DNA from: Limnohabitans sp. INBF002
GTDB taxonomy: Bacteria; Pseudomonadota; Gammaproteobacteria; Burkholderiales; Burkholderiaceae_C
DNA: 64,000 bases
Assembly: GCF_027924905.1 (NCBI RefSeq)
Contig: NZ_AP027055.1
Coordinates: 1,178,001-1,242,000 of the forward strand
Direction: 5' to 3'
Part shown: one piece after another, positions 39,405-48,152 of the stretch
Layout: every line of letters begins with the position of its first letter
Numbering within the stretch: position 1 is the stretch's first letter
The notes under the pieces: generated by a model
What the model was told of the DNA's origin: nothing
Database searches by the model: none
The model's input: only the letters and a program-made list of their open reading frames with translations
Position numbers and translations under genes: made by a program

Positions 39405-40424
39405 ATGACTTTTCTTCGTCGAACCCTGATTGCTGCAGCCACCGTGGCCGTGGCCAGCGCCTCGTTTTCTGCCTTTGCGCAAGACATCAAGCCACGCTTG
39501 ATTCGCTTTGGCTACGGCTTGAACGAGCAAAGCAACCAAGGCCGTGCAGCCAAAGTGTTTGCTGAGCAAGTGGAAAAAGCCTCTGGCGGCAAAATGAAAG
39601 TGCGCGCCATTGGTGCTGCCGCATTGGGCCCAGACACACAAATGCAACAAGCTTTGATTGGCGGCGCACAAGAGATGATGGTGGGCTCTACCGCCACCTT
39701 GGTGGGCATCACCAAAGAGATGGCTTTGTGGGACACCCCGTTCTTGTTCAACAACGTCAAAGAAGCCGATGCCGTGTTGGACGGCCCCATTGGCCAAAAA
39801 GTGATGGACAAGTTGCAAGACAAAGGCTTGGTCGGTTTGGCTTATTGGGAAAATGGTTTTCGTAACCTGACCAACAGCAAGCGCCCCGTGACTAAGCTGG
39901 AAGACTTGAACGACGTCAAGCTGCGTGTGATGCAAAACAATGTGTACCTCGACAGCTTCAAGCTCTTGGGCGCCAACGCCGTGCCCATGCCTTTCTCAGA
40001 GTTGTTCAGCGCCTTGGAAACCAAAACGGTTGATGGCCAAGAGAACCCGTACAACACCATTTTGTCGAGCAAGTTCTACGAAGTGCAAAAGTACTTGAGC
40101 GTGACCAACCACGTGTACAGCCCCTGGATCGTCACGGTGAGCAAAAAGTGGTGGGATGGCTTGAGCAAGACCGAACAAAAAATCTTGCTCGATGCCGCAC
40201 GCGTGAGCCGCGACTTCGAACGTAAAGACACCCGTGACGAAGCTGCCAAAGCTTTGGGTGATTTGAAAGCCAAGGGCATGCAAATCAACGAGTTGTCGGT
40301 GGCTGAAGTCAACCGCATGCGTGACAAGCTCACGCACGTCAACGCAGGCATTGCCACCAACGTGGGCATGGACTTGTGGAATGACACACAGAAAGAACTG
40401 ACACGTTTGCGTGCCAAGAAGTAA
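39405..40424 (+). CDS. dctP: TRAP transporter substrate-binding protein (DctP)
   Basis: Periplasmic receptor of the TRAP system. A signal peptide (LIAAATVAVASASFSAFAQ) is followed by the DctP fold; LRVMQNNVYLDSFKLLGANA contains the conserved substrate-carboxylate Arg and the NP(Y) loop follows in DGQENPYNTIL. AAGGAG precedes the ATG at 39405. Ends the module; a terminator follows. Substrate inferred as gluconate from gntK. Confidence 0.9.
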   Translation: MTFLRRTLIAAATVAVASASFSAFAQDIKPRLIRFGYGLNEQSNQGRAAKVFAEQVEKASGGKMKVRAIGAAALGPDTQMQQALIGGAQEMMVGSTATLVGITKEMALWDTPFLFNNVKEADAVLDGPIGQKVMDKLQDKGLVGLAYWENGFRNLTNSKRPVTKLEDLNDVKLRVMQNNVYLDSFKLLGANAVPMPFSELFSALETKTVDGQENPYNTILSSKFYEVQKYLSVTNHVYSPWIVTVSKKWWDGLSKTEQKILLDAARVSRDFERKDTRDEAAKALGDLKAKGMQINELSVAEVNRMRDKLTHVNAGIATNVGMDLWNDTQKELTRLRAKK

Positions 40425-40440
40425 TTTCTAACACCCCATG

Positions 40441-40468
40441 AGAAAAGCCACCCTCGGGTGGCTTTTCT
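40441..40468 (+). terminator. Rho-independent terminator after the TRAP operon
   Basis: AGAAAAGCCACC pairs with GGTGGCTTTTCT around CTCG and runs into TTTG. A perfect stem, ending the gntK-dctQMP transcript. Confidence 0.9.
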
Positions 40469-40502
40469 TTTGTTTGAGTTGTTTCGCATCTATTGCGATT
40501 GA

Positions 40503-41324
40503 TCAGAACTCAGCTTTGTTGATCTGCGATGCGCGCATGTTGCCGTTTTTCACCTTGTAGAGAGTAATTGAATAGCCCGATGCTCTTTCCTCGTCTACCC
40601 TGAAATTGAATGTCGAACTTGCCTTGGAATATGCTGTGTCGTTGCCAAAGTAGTCTTCATATCCGTACCACCTATGGCCAGATGCATATTTCAAGTGATA
40701 ACGACCTTGCGGAACCATAGTGGACAAATCTCTGCCGCCTTCTACAAATATGCCCAACACGTTTGTGCCGGTTGTGGCATCAACGAATTTGACAAAGTAG
40801 CTTGAGCCAGTGGAAGTCTTAATCTCAAAAGGAACAACACTCGCCTGGGGCGGGCCATACCACTTCATCGCACCATGGGCAGGTTTAGCCAAAACTGGTG
40901 GTGCGTCTGTGAAATCCGAATCTGCCAGAGCATTGGGTGTTGTCTGGGGATGTGCTGCAGCCGGTGCGATCTTTGCGGGGGCGGCTACCGCCTTGTCTTT
41001 GATGGAGGGATAAAGGTCGTAGCAAGCCAAGGACGCAACCTGGCTGTTGGTATGAATCGCGCACTCTTCAGCATTTGCGTACCCAAATATGCGACTGTAA
41101 ATTGGAGGGCTGAGTATGAACGCGAGACTGATCGCTGTCGCTAAGAGCACCCATAGGCTTTTACGCTTCTGTGCCTCAGCACGCTTCACAGCTTCCAGAT
41201 TGTGGTTTATCTGATCGAGCACTTCAGCCGCTAGAACAAGCTCGTACTGTTCAAAGAATTCTTTGAAAGTAATGTCCCCGTCGTCGAATTGCTTCAACAG
41301 CTCGCGTTTATTCATAGTTTTCAT
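40503..41324 (-). CDS. Hypothetical single-pass membrane protein, possible accessory gene
   Basis: 273 aa, family not recognised. A charged helical N terminus (residues 1-55) leads to one membrane helix at about 57-75, an Ala/Pro-rich linker (about 112-160) and a C-terminal region (160-262) rich in Gly, Tyr and Ser with alternating hydrophobics (SSYFVKFVDATTGTN, GRYHLKYASGHRWYGYE), suggesting a beta-sandwich. Both codon use and the flanking bases are richer in A and T than in neighbouring genes. It stands alone between two operons, without a clear ribosome site. Possibly acquired by transfer. Confidence 0.6.
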   Translation of the reverse strand: MKTMNKRELLKQFDDGDITFKEFFEQYELVLAAEVLDQINHNLEAVKRAEAQKRKSLWVLLATAISLAFILSPPIYSRIFGYANAEECAIHTNSQVASLACYDLYPSIKDKAVAAPAKIAPAAAHPQTTPNALADSDFTDAPPVLAKPAHGAMKWYGPPQASVVPFEIKTSTGSSYFVKFVDATTGTNVLGIFVEGGRDLSTMVPQGRYHLKYASGHRWYGYEDYFGNDTAYSKASSTFNFRVDEERASGYSITLYKVKNGNMRASQINKAEF

Positions 41325-41485
41325 GAGAGTTAAGTTGGGTCCGAGTAATTTTCGTTAGAAGCGCGCGTATTGCCTCTATCCAGTTTTTAGGGTAATCCTA
41401 AATAATTCTAATGGTGGATATTTCCCGAAAGACCTCTACTGGCCGCGTTTCTTCTGCTAGCCGATTTAAGTACCAACCCACCGAT

Positions 41486-41510
41486 AAGTCGCACATATCA
41501 TGTGCGACTT
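41486..41510 (-). terminator. Hairpin downstream of ppc
   Basis: AAGTCGCACAT pairs perfectly with ATGTGCGACTT (11 bp, loop ATC) 21 bp after the ppc stop. No T-run follows on the minus strand, so it is a putative terminator or mRNA 3' stabiliser. The rest of the 207-bp gap (41325-41531) holds only a small TTAGG/CCTAA stem at 41387-41401. Confidence 0.5.
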
Positions 41511-41531
41511 CTACCAATCACCGCTTGTCAC

Positions 41532-44411
41532 TTAGCCTGTGTTGCGCAACCCTGCCGCAATGCCGTTGATCGAGATGTGAATGCCGCGTTGGGCTTTCTC
41601 ATCACGGTCTTGCGGGCGCTTGCCTTCGCGGTAGCGGCGAATCAATTCGACTTGCAAATGGTGCAGCGGGTCGATGTAGGGGAAGCGATGGCGCATGGAG
41701 CGTTCCAGCGCGGCGTTGTTCACCAAACGTTGCTTGTCACCGGTGATGAGCTTCAAAGCATCTGATGTGCGGTGCCATTCGGCTTCAATCAAACCAAAAA
41801 TCTTCTTGCGCAAACGGGTGTCGCTCACCAACTCGGCGTAGCGCGACGCCAAGCCCAAATCGCTCTTGGACAACACCATGTCGAGGTTGGACAAGAGCGA
41901 ACGGAAGAACGGCCATTGGCGCTGCATTTTTTGCAACAAGGCCAGCGCGTCTTTGGGTTTGAGTGTGGGGTGTTGGTGGATGAACTGGTCCACAGCCGAA
42001 CCAAATCCCAACCAGCCGGGCAAGGTCAAACGGCATTGGCCCCAACTAAAGCCCCAAGGAATCGCGCGCAAGTCTTCGATGCGCGGCGATGCATTGCCGC
42101 TCTTGGGACGCGCCGCAGGGCGTGAGCCAATGTTGAGCTCGGCAATTTCACGCAAGGGCGTGGAGGCAAAGAAGTATTCAGTAAAGCCCGGTGTCTCGTA
42201 CACGAGGCCACGGTAAGCGGCCATGCTGGCGTGTGAGAGCCACTGCGCCGCATCCAAGAAAGCTTGCGGTGCTGGCTTGGTGGTTTGCAGCATCGTGGCT
42301 TCCAAAGTAGCCGCCACGAGGGTTTCTAAATTGCGACGGCCAATTTCGGGGTTGGCGTATTTGGAGCCAATCACTTCGCCTTGTTCGGTGAGGCGAATTT
42401 GCCCGCGCACCGTGCCTGGGGGCTGCGCCAAAATCGCTTGGTAGCTGGGGCCGCCGCCACGACCCACGGTGCCGCCACGGCCGTGGAACATGCGCAGCGT
42501 GATGTCGTGTTGTTTGAACAAGCCATCAAACAACGTGACCAAAGCAATCTCGGCGCGGTACAGCTCCCAGTTGCTGGTGAAGATGCCGCCGTCTTTGTTG
42601 CTGTCCGAGTAGCCCAACATGATGTCTTGCTCGCCGCCGCTGCGCTTGACCAAGTTGGCCACGCCGTCAATCGCGTAGAAGCCACCCATGATGTCAGCGG
42701 CACAGCGCAAGTCTTCGATGGTTTCAAACAAAGGCACCACGATCAAATCGCAGGTCGATGTTTTGCTGCCCAACGTGCCACGCATCAAACCGGTTTCTTT
42801 TTGCAGCAACAACACTTCGAGCAAATCGCTCACGGTCTCGGTGTGGCTGATGATGTAGTGGCGAATGGCATCTTTGCCAAAGGTCTCCAGCATCTCGCGT
42901 GCTGTTTCAAAAATTGCCAGCTCTTTGAGCGCGAGTTCTGAGTAGTTGGCACCCATCACACGCAGAGGGCGTGCATCGTGCAGCAGTTTGTTCAACGCTT
43001 CGACGCGTTGTGTTTCATTGAGCTTGGCGTAGTGTTTCTCCACACCTGCCGTAGCCAGCAACTCGGCCACCACCAACTCGTGTTGGTCAGAGCTTTGACG
43101 CAAGTCCACGGTCGCCAGGTGAAAGCCAAACACCTCCACCGCACGCATGAGCGGTGTGAGGCGCTGGGCCATCAAGGCGCTGCCGTGTTGGTGATGGAGT
43201 GAGTCCGCAATCACACACAAATCAGCCAGCAACTCTTGCGCTGACAGATAGGGGTTTTGTGGCGCTACCGCATGACGCGCAGCATCACCACCGGTCAGGT
43301 CTTTGAGCGTGGCGGCCAAGCGTGCATACATGCCGGTGAGGGCGCGGCGATACGGTTCGTCTTGGCGGTGCGCGTTGGTGTCGGGTGAGCGGTCAGCCAA
43401 GGCATGCATCTCAGGCGTGACATCAACCAACATGGCCGACATCGACAACTCAGTGCCCAAGTAATGCAGCTCGGTCAGGTAGTGGCGCAAGGCCACATCA
43501 CACTGGCGACGCAAGGCGAAGCGCAGTGTGTCGGCGTTGACATTGGGGTTGCCATCGCGGTCACCACCAATCCATTGGCCCATGCGTAAAAAGCTGTGCA
43601 CATGGGCTTGGCCCAGCTCGGCTTCGAGGTCGGCGTAGAGCTTTGGAATTTCGCTCAAGAACGTGGATTCGTAATAGCTCAATGCATTTTCAATTTCGTC
43701 TGACACGGTGAGCTTGGTGAAACGCAGCAAGCGGGTTTGCCACAGCTGCAACACACGTGCGCGCAATTGCATTTCGTTGGCGGCGAGTTCGCGCAGCGCC
43801 AAAGCATCAGGGGCTTTTGCAGAAGCGTGCAGGGCTGAGCGAGATTTGATGTCGTCACGCAAACCCAAGAGTTGCGCAATGCCACGCTCGGCATCCAAGA
43901 TGCTTTTGCGTTGCACTTCGGTGGGGTGGGCTGTGAGCACAGGCGACACATGGCTGTGCGCCAATGTCTGCACGATGCTCTTAGGTGCAATGCCTGCTGC
44001 TTTGAGGCGACTGAGCGCCATGTGCAAGCTGCCTTCTTGCGTATCGCCTGCGCGTTCGTGAATGGCGCGGCGGCGAATGTGGTGGCGGTCCTCAGCCAAG
44101 TTGGCCAAGTGGCTGAAGTAGGTGAACGCGCGAATCACGCTAACCGTGGCTTCGGCGCTGAGCGAGGCCAAGAGTTTTTTCAATGCTTTGTCAGCGTTGG
44201 CATCCGAGTCGCGGCGAAACGCCACCGAGAGTTTGCGCACTTGCTCGACCAACTCATAGGCTTCTTTGCCTTCTTGTTCGCGAATCACATCGCCCAAGAT
44301 GCGGCCTAACAGTCGAATGTCTTCAACCAAGGGACGTTCGTTCTCTTTGGCTTGCTGTGTGGCTCTGGCTGCTGCAGTGGGTTTGGCTTTGGCTGAAGTT
44401 TTGTCAGTCAT
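41532..44411 (-). CDS. ppc: Phosphoenolpyruvate carboxylase
   Basis: Carboxylates PEP to oxaloacetate, refilling the TCA cycle. The catalytic histidine lies in [13 protein letters not shown], with [11 protein letters not shown] and [14 protein letters not shown] as the other active-site loops, and a C-terminal RNTG that binds inhibitors. 959 aa, slightly longer than E. coli Ppc because of a short Lys/Ala-rich N terminus. Preceded by a 390-bp intergenic region with two fold-back elements, after glk on the same strand. Confidence 0.96.
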   Translation of the reverse strand: MTDKTSAKAKPTAAARATQQAKENERPLVEDIRLLGRILGDVIREQEGKEAYELVEQVRKLSVAFRRDSDANADKALKKLLASLSAEATVSVIRAFTYFSHLANLAEDRHHIRRRAIHERAGDTQEGSLHMALSRLKAAGIAPKSIVQTLAHSHVSPVLTAHPTEVQRKSILDAERGIAQLLGLRDDIKSRSALHASAKAPDALALRELAANEMQLRARVLQLWQTRLLRFTKLTVSDEIENALSYYESTFLSEIPKLYADLEAELGQAHVHSFLRMGQWIGGDRDGNPNVNADTLRFALRRQCDVALRHYLTELHYLGTELSMSAMLVDVTPEMHALADRSPDTNAHRQDEPYRRALTGMYARLAATLKDLTGGDAARHAVAPQNPYLSAQELLADLCVIADSLHHQHGSALMAQRLTPLMRAVEVFGFHLATVDLRQSSDQHELVVAELLATAGVEKHYAKLNETQRVEALNKLLHDARPLRVMGANYSELALKELAIFETAREMLETFGKDAIRHYIISHTETVSDLLEVLLLQKETGLMRGTLGSKTSTCDLIVVPLFETIEDLRCAADIMGGFYAIDGVANLVKRSGGEQDIMLGYSDSNKDGGIFTSNWELYRAEIALVTLFDGLFKQHDITLRMFHGRGGTVGRGGGPSYQAILAQPPGTVRGQIRLTEQGEVIGSKYANPEIGRRNLETLVAATLEATMLQTTKPAPQAFLDAAQWLSHASMAAYRGLVYETPGFTEYFFASTPLREIAELNIGSRPAARPKSGNASPRIEDLRAIPWGFSWGQCRLTLPGWLGFGSAVDQFIHQHPTLKPKDALALLQKMQRQWPFFRSLLSNLDMVLSKSDLGLASRYAELVSDTRLRKKIFGLIEAEWHRTSDALKLITGDKQRLVNNAALERSMRHRFPYIDPLHHLQVELIRRYREGKRPQDRDEKAQRGIHISINGIAAGLRNTG

Positions 44412-44470
44412 GTGTTGCTCGTTTTGTGAAATGTGAATTCTTTGCTGTCTTGTTTTTGTGTGCTGTGCTC

Positions 44471-44550
44471 GCTTGGCTACAGGGGAATGCGCAGGTTCCT
44501 CATGCTGGAGTACCAGAAATCGTCACCTGCGCATTCCCCTGCAGCCAAGC
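44471..44550. repeat. Fold-back element B (conserved loop, variable arms)
   Basis: Two 26-bp complementary arms (44471-44496 and 44525-44550, one mismatch) enclose a 28-bp loop at 44497-44524. The loop is identical, base for base, to that of element C read on the opposite strand and shares the core of A. The arms are unrelated to those of A or C. Total 80 bp. Inside the core, CTGG and CCAG can form a small stem. Confidence 0.88.
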
Positions 44551-44656
44551 TGCGAAGTCGCGAACTTGAAAGAGCAAGGGTGTGCAAGTGCACAGAAATG
44601 GGTGAAGCACGAAATGTCGAATGCAAATGCAGTGACTTTCTCTTCGATAACCAGAA

Positions 44657-44736
44657 GTGACGTAGCTGGCGGAGCGGCAGTTGACGATTTCTGGTACTCC
44701 AGCATGAGGAAACTGCCGCTCCGTCAGCTGCGTCAC
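44657..44736. repeat. Fold-back element C (conserved loop, variable arms)
   Basis: Two 26-bp complementary arms (44657-44682 and 44711-44736, two mismatches) enclose a 28-bp loop at 44683-44710. On the minus strand the loop is identical to that of element B, 28 of 28 bases. Arm length and total length (80 bp) also equal B, yet the arm sequence is different. It lies 106 bp from B, inverted. Confidence 0.88.
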
Positions 44737-44801
44737 CGCAGCCGGAGACGGTTCTCCAGCCGTAGCCGGAGAAAACCCTACAACAGCGACAGAAGAAAAA
44801 G

Positions 44802-45812
44802 TTACTGCCATTGCGTCAACGACAAAGCCTGCGACGCACCCTGCAGTGCCGGCGACACAGGGCTGTGAATCACCCACGTCGGTACCTCTTGCAAATACTT
44901 CTTGAACCGACCTTTGGCCTCAAAACGTTCGCGAAATGGTGACGCATCAAAGCGCTCACCCAAGCGCGGCACGATGCCGCCGCCGATGTAGATACCTCCG
45001 CGTGCACCCAGCGTTAAAGCCAAGTCACCCGCGACCGAACCTAAGAAACCGCAGAACATATCCAACGCTTCGTTGGCTGTGGAGGTCGCTACTTCTTGTG
45101 CGCGCTCAATCACTTCGGCGGGCGTCGTAATTTCTCGGCCTTGACCGTCTTTCAAATCACACAGCGCGTGATACAGGTCTACCAAGCCCGCGCCAGAAAT
45201 CACGCGCTCGGCAGACACATGGCCGTAGCGTTTTTGCAGTTGTTGAATGGCTGCAAACTCGTGTGCGGTGGTCGCGGTCAAACTCACGTGGCCGCCTTCG
45301 CCGGCGATGGGCATCCACTTGTTTTGATAGCCCACCGGAAACAAACCCGACACGCCCAAACCGGTGCCTGGGCCAATCAAACCAATGGCTGCATCAGCTG
45401 CAGCGGTGCCGCTGCCGACTTGGCGCTTTTGTGCATCGGGCAACAGCGTGAGCGACAAAGCGAGTGCAGTGAAGTCGTTGAGCAGCAGAAAGCGTGACAC
45501 GCTCAAGCCTTCGCGCAAGGCATTCACTGAAAACTTCCAGTGGTGGTTGGTCATGGCCACTTGGTCGCCTGTGACGGGGTTGGCAATGCCGAAAGCAGCG
45601 CAGGGTGGGGCGCTTAAGCCTTGCGCATTGAGATACGTTTGTGCCGCTGCCAACAACGATTCGTGTTCGGCACAGGGCAGCACTTGCACGTGGGTGATGG
45701 GTGCGTCTTCAAGCGCTTGCCAACCAAAGCGGGCATTGGTGCCACCGATGTCTCCTAGCAAGCGTGGATACGCCTGCGCATGGGCCACGGCGGGGTCGCG
45801 TGACTCAAACAT
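44802..45812 (-). CDS. glk: Glucokinase
   Basis: ATP-dependent glucokinase of the bacterial Glk family (336 aa). The ATP site is LLGDIGGTNARFGW, and GPGTGLGVSGLF and GEGGHVSLTA belong to the sugar site. It is the last gene of the hexR operon, 3 bp after pgi. It provides glucose 6-phosphate for zwf. Confidence 0.94.
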   Translation of the reverse strand: MFESRDPAVAHAQAYPRLLGDIGGTNARFGWQALEDAPITHVQVLPCAEHESLLAAAQTYLNAQGLSAPPCAAFGIANPVTGDQVAMTNHHWKFSVNALREGLSVSRFLLLNDFTALALSLTLLPDAQKRQVGSGTAAADAAIGLIGPGTGLGVSGLFPVGYQNKWMPIAGEGGHVSLTATTAHEFAAIQQLQKRYGHVSAERVISGAGLVDLYHALCDLKDGQGREITTPAEVIERAQEVATSTANEALDMFCGFLGSVAGDLALTLGARGGIYIGGGIVPRLGERFDASPFRERFEAKGRFKKYLQEVPTWVIHSPVSPALQGASQALSLTQWQ

Positions 45813-45815
45813 GCA

Positions 45816-47423
45816 TCAGGCTTTCAGACGAGCTGCTTCGGCGGCTTCGATGTCCTTGGCCATTTTTTTGCCCAACTCCACGCCCCATTGGTCGTAAGCG
45901 TGGATGCCCCAGATGGCGGCTTGGCAGAACACTTTGTGTTCGTACAAGGCCATGAGCGCGCCCATGCTGCGTGGCGTGAGCGCATCCACCCAAATGGTGG
46001 TGCTGGGCACGTTGCCGGGGTAGCTGCGGTGTGGGGCCAAGCGTTGGACTTCTGCTTCGTCCATGCCGCTGTCGCGCAACTCGCGCATGGTTTCTTCGGG
46101 CGTACGACCAATTGCCAAAGCTTGCGCTTGCGCTTGCATGTTGAGCAACACCACGCGGTGGTGTTCAGCAGCAAACGGCAAGGGGCTGCGTTCGGTGCGC
46201 AAACCAATGAAGTCCATCGGCACCAAGTGTTTGCCTTGGTGGATGAGCTGGAAGTACGCGTGTTGGCCGTCAATGCCTAAGCCGCCCCACAACACGGGCG
46301 CAGTGGCCACTTCAACGGGGCTGCCATCGACGTGTGTGCCTTTGCCGTTGGACTCCATGTCCATTTGCTGCAAAAACGACGCGAACTTGCCCAAGGGCGA
46401 GGCATAGGGTGCAATGTTGTGGGTGGTGGCGCCCAGGAAATTGCGGTTCCAAATGCCAAACAAGGCCATGAGCAAGGGCAGGTTTTGGTCAGACGGTGCT
46501 GTCATGAAGTGCTCGTCCATCGCACGTGCGCCTAAGAGCATGTCTTGGAAGGCAAACGCGCCGATGGAAATGGCCAAAGGCAAACCAATGGCAGACCACA
46601 CCGAGTAACGGCCACCGACCCAATCCCAAAAACCAAAGGTGTGTTCAGGGGTGAAGCCTTGCGCGGCAGAAATGTGTGGGTTGGCTGTCACCGCAATCAG
46701 GTGCTTACCCAGTTGGTCAGCGGGGCAGCCGCCGTCGGTCAACCAGCGCTTGGCAGACGCAGCCAAGGTCATGGTTTCTTGCGTGGTGAAGGTTTTGCTT
46801 TGCACCACAAACGCGGTGCGCGCAGGGTTGAGGTAAGCCAGTGCGGTGTACAGGCTCCAAGCATCCACGTTGGATACATAGTGCACGCGCACTTTGTTTT
46901 TGAAACTGTCACGCGTCAAGTGGCTGAGCGCTTCGGTGGTCATGCGAGGCCCCAAGTCAGAGCCGCCAATGCCGAGGTTCACCACATCGGTGATGGACTC
47001 GCCGCCAAAGCCTTTCATGTGGCCTTCACGTACTTTCTCGGCAAAGGTACACACGCGGTGCAACTCATTCGCGACTTGCTTGGAAATTTCATGACCCCAA
47101 GGCGGGTTGGGCACATGGCTGCCACGCAGGGCGACGTGCAACACCGCGCGTTGTTCGGTGGCGTTGATGGGTTCGCCTTTGAACATGGCTTGTGCTTGTG
47201 GCATGACTTGCGATTCGTTTGCCAACGCCAAAAGCTGTTGCATGACTTCACGTGTGACGCGTTGGCGTTCGTAGTCGATGCTGATGCCAGCGCCACTGGC
47301 GTGCAAGGCCGTGTTGCGTTCTGCACTTTTGAGCAACTCGCGCAAATGCGGTTGTGGGCCTTGGGCCAAGGCTTGCAGGGCTTGCCAAGCTTGGCGCTTG
47401 TGGGGAGGGACGAATGGAGTCAT
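45816..47423 (-). CDS. pgi: Glucose-6-phosphate isomerase
   Basis: Interconverts glucose and fructose 6-phosphates. Conserved IGIGGSDLGP and GGRYSVWSAIGLP motifs are present, as is the C-terminal QWGVELGKKMA. 535 aa. 75 bp after eda; no terminator seen in the gap. Together with the fructose genes further right it lets fructose 6-phosphate enter the Entner-Doudoroff route. Confidence 0.95.
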   Translation of the reverse strand: MTPFVPPHKRQAWQALQALAQGPQPHLRELLKSAERNTALHASGAGISIDYERQRVTREVMQQLLALANESQVMPQAQAMFKGEPINATEQRAVLHVALRGSHVPNPPWGHEISKQVANELHRVCTFAEKVREGHMKGFGGESITDVVNLGIGGSDLGPRMTTEALSHLTRDSFKNKVRVHYVSNVDAWSLYTALAYLNPARTAFVVQSKTFTTQETMTLAASAKRWLTDGGCPADQLGKHLIAVTANPHISAAQGFTPEHTFGFWDWVGGRYSVWSAIGLPLAISIGAFAFQDMLLGARAMDEHFMTAPSDQNLPLLMALFGIWNRNFLGATTHNIAPYASPLGKFASFLQQMDMESNGKGTHVDGSPVEVATAPVLWGGLGIDGQHAYFQLIHQGKHLVPMDFIGLRTERSPLPFAAEHHRVVLLNMQAQAQALAIGRTPEETMRELRDSGMDEAEVQRLAPHRSYPGNVPSTTIWVDALTPRSMGALMALYEHKVFCQAAIWGIHAYDQWGVELGKKMAKDIEAAEAARLKA

Positions 47424-47498
47424 GTGTGGATTTTCGTCAAATTTAGTGGGTTTCTTGGCGCAACCAGATGAAACTTTTGATGGCGTGCTTGAATTAAC

Positions 47499-48140
47499 TT
47501 AAACAGCGGCTGCGTCTGTGGCTTCGCGGGCCAAGCGGGTGATTTCGGCCCAATCGCCGCGTTCCACCACATCTACCGGCGTGAGCCATGAGCCACCGAC
47601 CATGGCCACATTGGGTTGCTTCAAGAACTCACCCATGTTGGTCAGCGACACACCGCCCGTGGGGCAAAAACGCATATCGCCCAAGGGGCCGCCCAAGGCT
47701 TTGAGCATGGCCAAGCCACCGGCTTGTGCTGCGGGAAACAGTTTGACCAAACCAAAACCATAGTCACGGGCGGCCATCACTTCACCAGGCGTCATCACGC
47801 CGGGCATGAAGGGCAGCTTGCATTGAATCGCCGCTTGCACGAGCGCATCGGTCATGCCAGGTGAGAGCGCAAAGCTGGCTCCTGCGGCTTGCACGCGGGC
47901 CATTTCTTCGGCGCGTGTGACAGTGCCTGCACCCACGTGCATTTGCGGCACGTGTTTGGCGACTTGTTCAATCGCGGGCAAACCTGCGGCATGGCGCAAG
48001 GTGATTTCCATCACGTCCACACCGCCTTCGAGCAGGGCGTGGGCCATGGGCACGGCTTGGTCTGGGTGAGTGATGACGATGACAGGCACCACGCGTGAAG
48101 TGAACGCGGGACGGGTGAAAGCGGGGTTGAGTTGGGTCAT
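47499..48140 (-). CDS. eda: KDPG aldolase (2-dehydro-3-deoxyphosphogluconate aldolase)
   Basis: Splits KDPG into pyruvate and glyceraldehyde 3-phosphate, the last step of the Entner-Doudoroff pathway. The catalytic Glu sits in VDVMEITLRH, and the Schiff-base Lys in LVKLFPAAQAGG. 213 aa, typical. 12 bp after edd. Confidence 0.95.
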   Translation of the reverse strand: MTQLNPAFTRPAFTSRVVPVIVITHPDQAVPMAHALLEGGVDVMEITLRHAAGLPAIEQVAKHVPQMHVGAGTVTRAEEMARVQAAGASFALSPGMTDALVQAAIQCKLPFMPGVMTPGEVMAARDYGFGLVKLFPAAQAGGLAMLKALGGPLGDMRFCPTGGVSLTNMGEFLKQPNVAMVGGSWLTPVDVVERGDWAEITRLAREATDAAAV

Positions 48141-48152
48141 ATCAAGTGAGCT

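Larger units (their letters stand above)
44412..44801. other. 390-bp intergenic region between glk and ppc
   Basis: No gene is supported here. It holds fold-back elements B and C in opposite orientations, a TGTGCA-AG-TGCACA palindrome at 44581-44594, and, next to glk, two copies of a TCTCCGGCT(A/G)CGG repeat on the minus strand about 24 bp apart, one forming a small TTCTCC/GGAGAA stem. Short open frames exist but are just readings of the repeats. The ppc promoter must lie here or in glk. Confidence 0.7.

Noticed and set aside
44498-44522. Small peptide reading frames starting MLEYQKS (or MLGYQKS in A) in the conserved cores
   Set aside because: All three cores can be read this way only because the DNA is conserved; the frames continue into unrelated arms, vary from 23 to about 60 codons, and lack ribosome sites.
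44471-44736. CRISPR-like array
   Set aside because: The 28-bp loops are identical, but there are only two, in opposite orientation and 160 bp apart, with no spacer pattern or cas genes.
44657-44736. Integron attC site
   Set aside because: The fold-back shape is suggestive, but I could not find the paired RYYYAAC and GTTRRRY core sites, and there is no integrase or cassette.
46545-47471. Long open frame on the plus strand opposite pgi (308 codons)
   Set aside because: It is an antisense shadow of a well-supported pgi gene; the translation has no recognisable motif and the composition reflects codon bias of the other strand. The same reasoning rejects the frames opposite ispG (9850-10881), der (14189-15421) and zwf (50899-51996).
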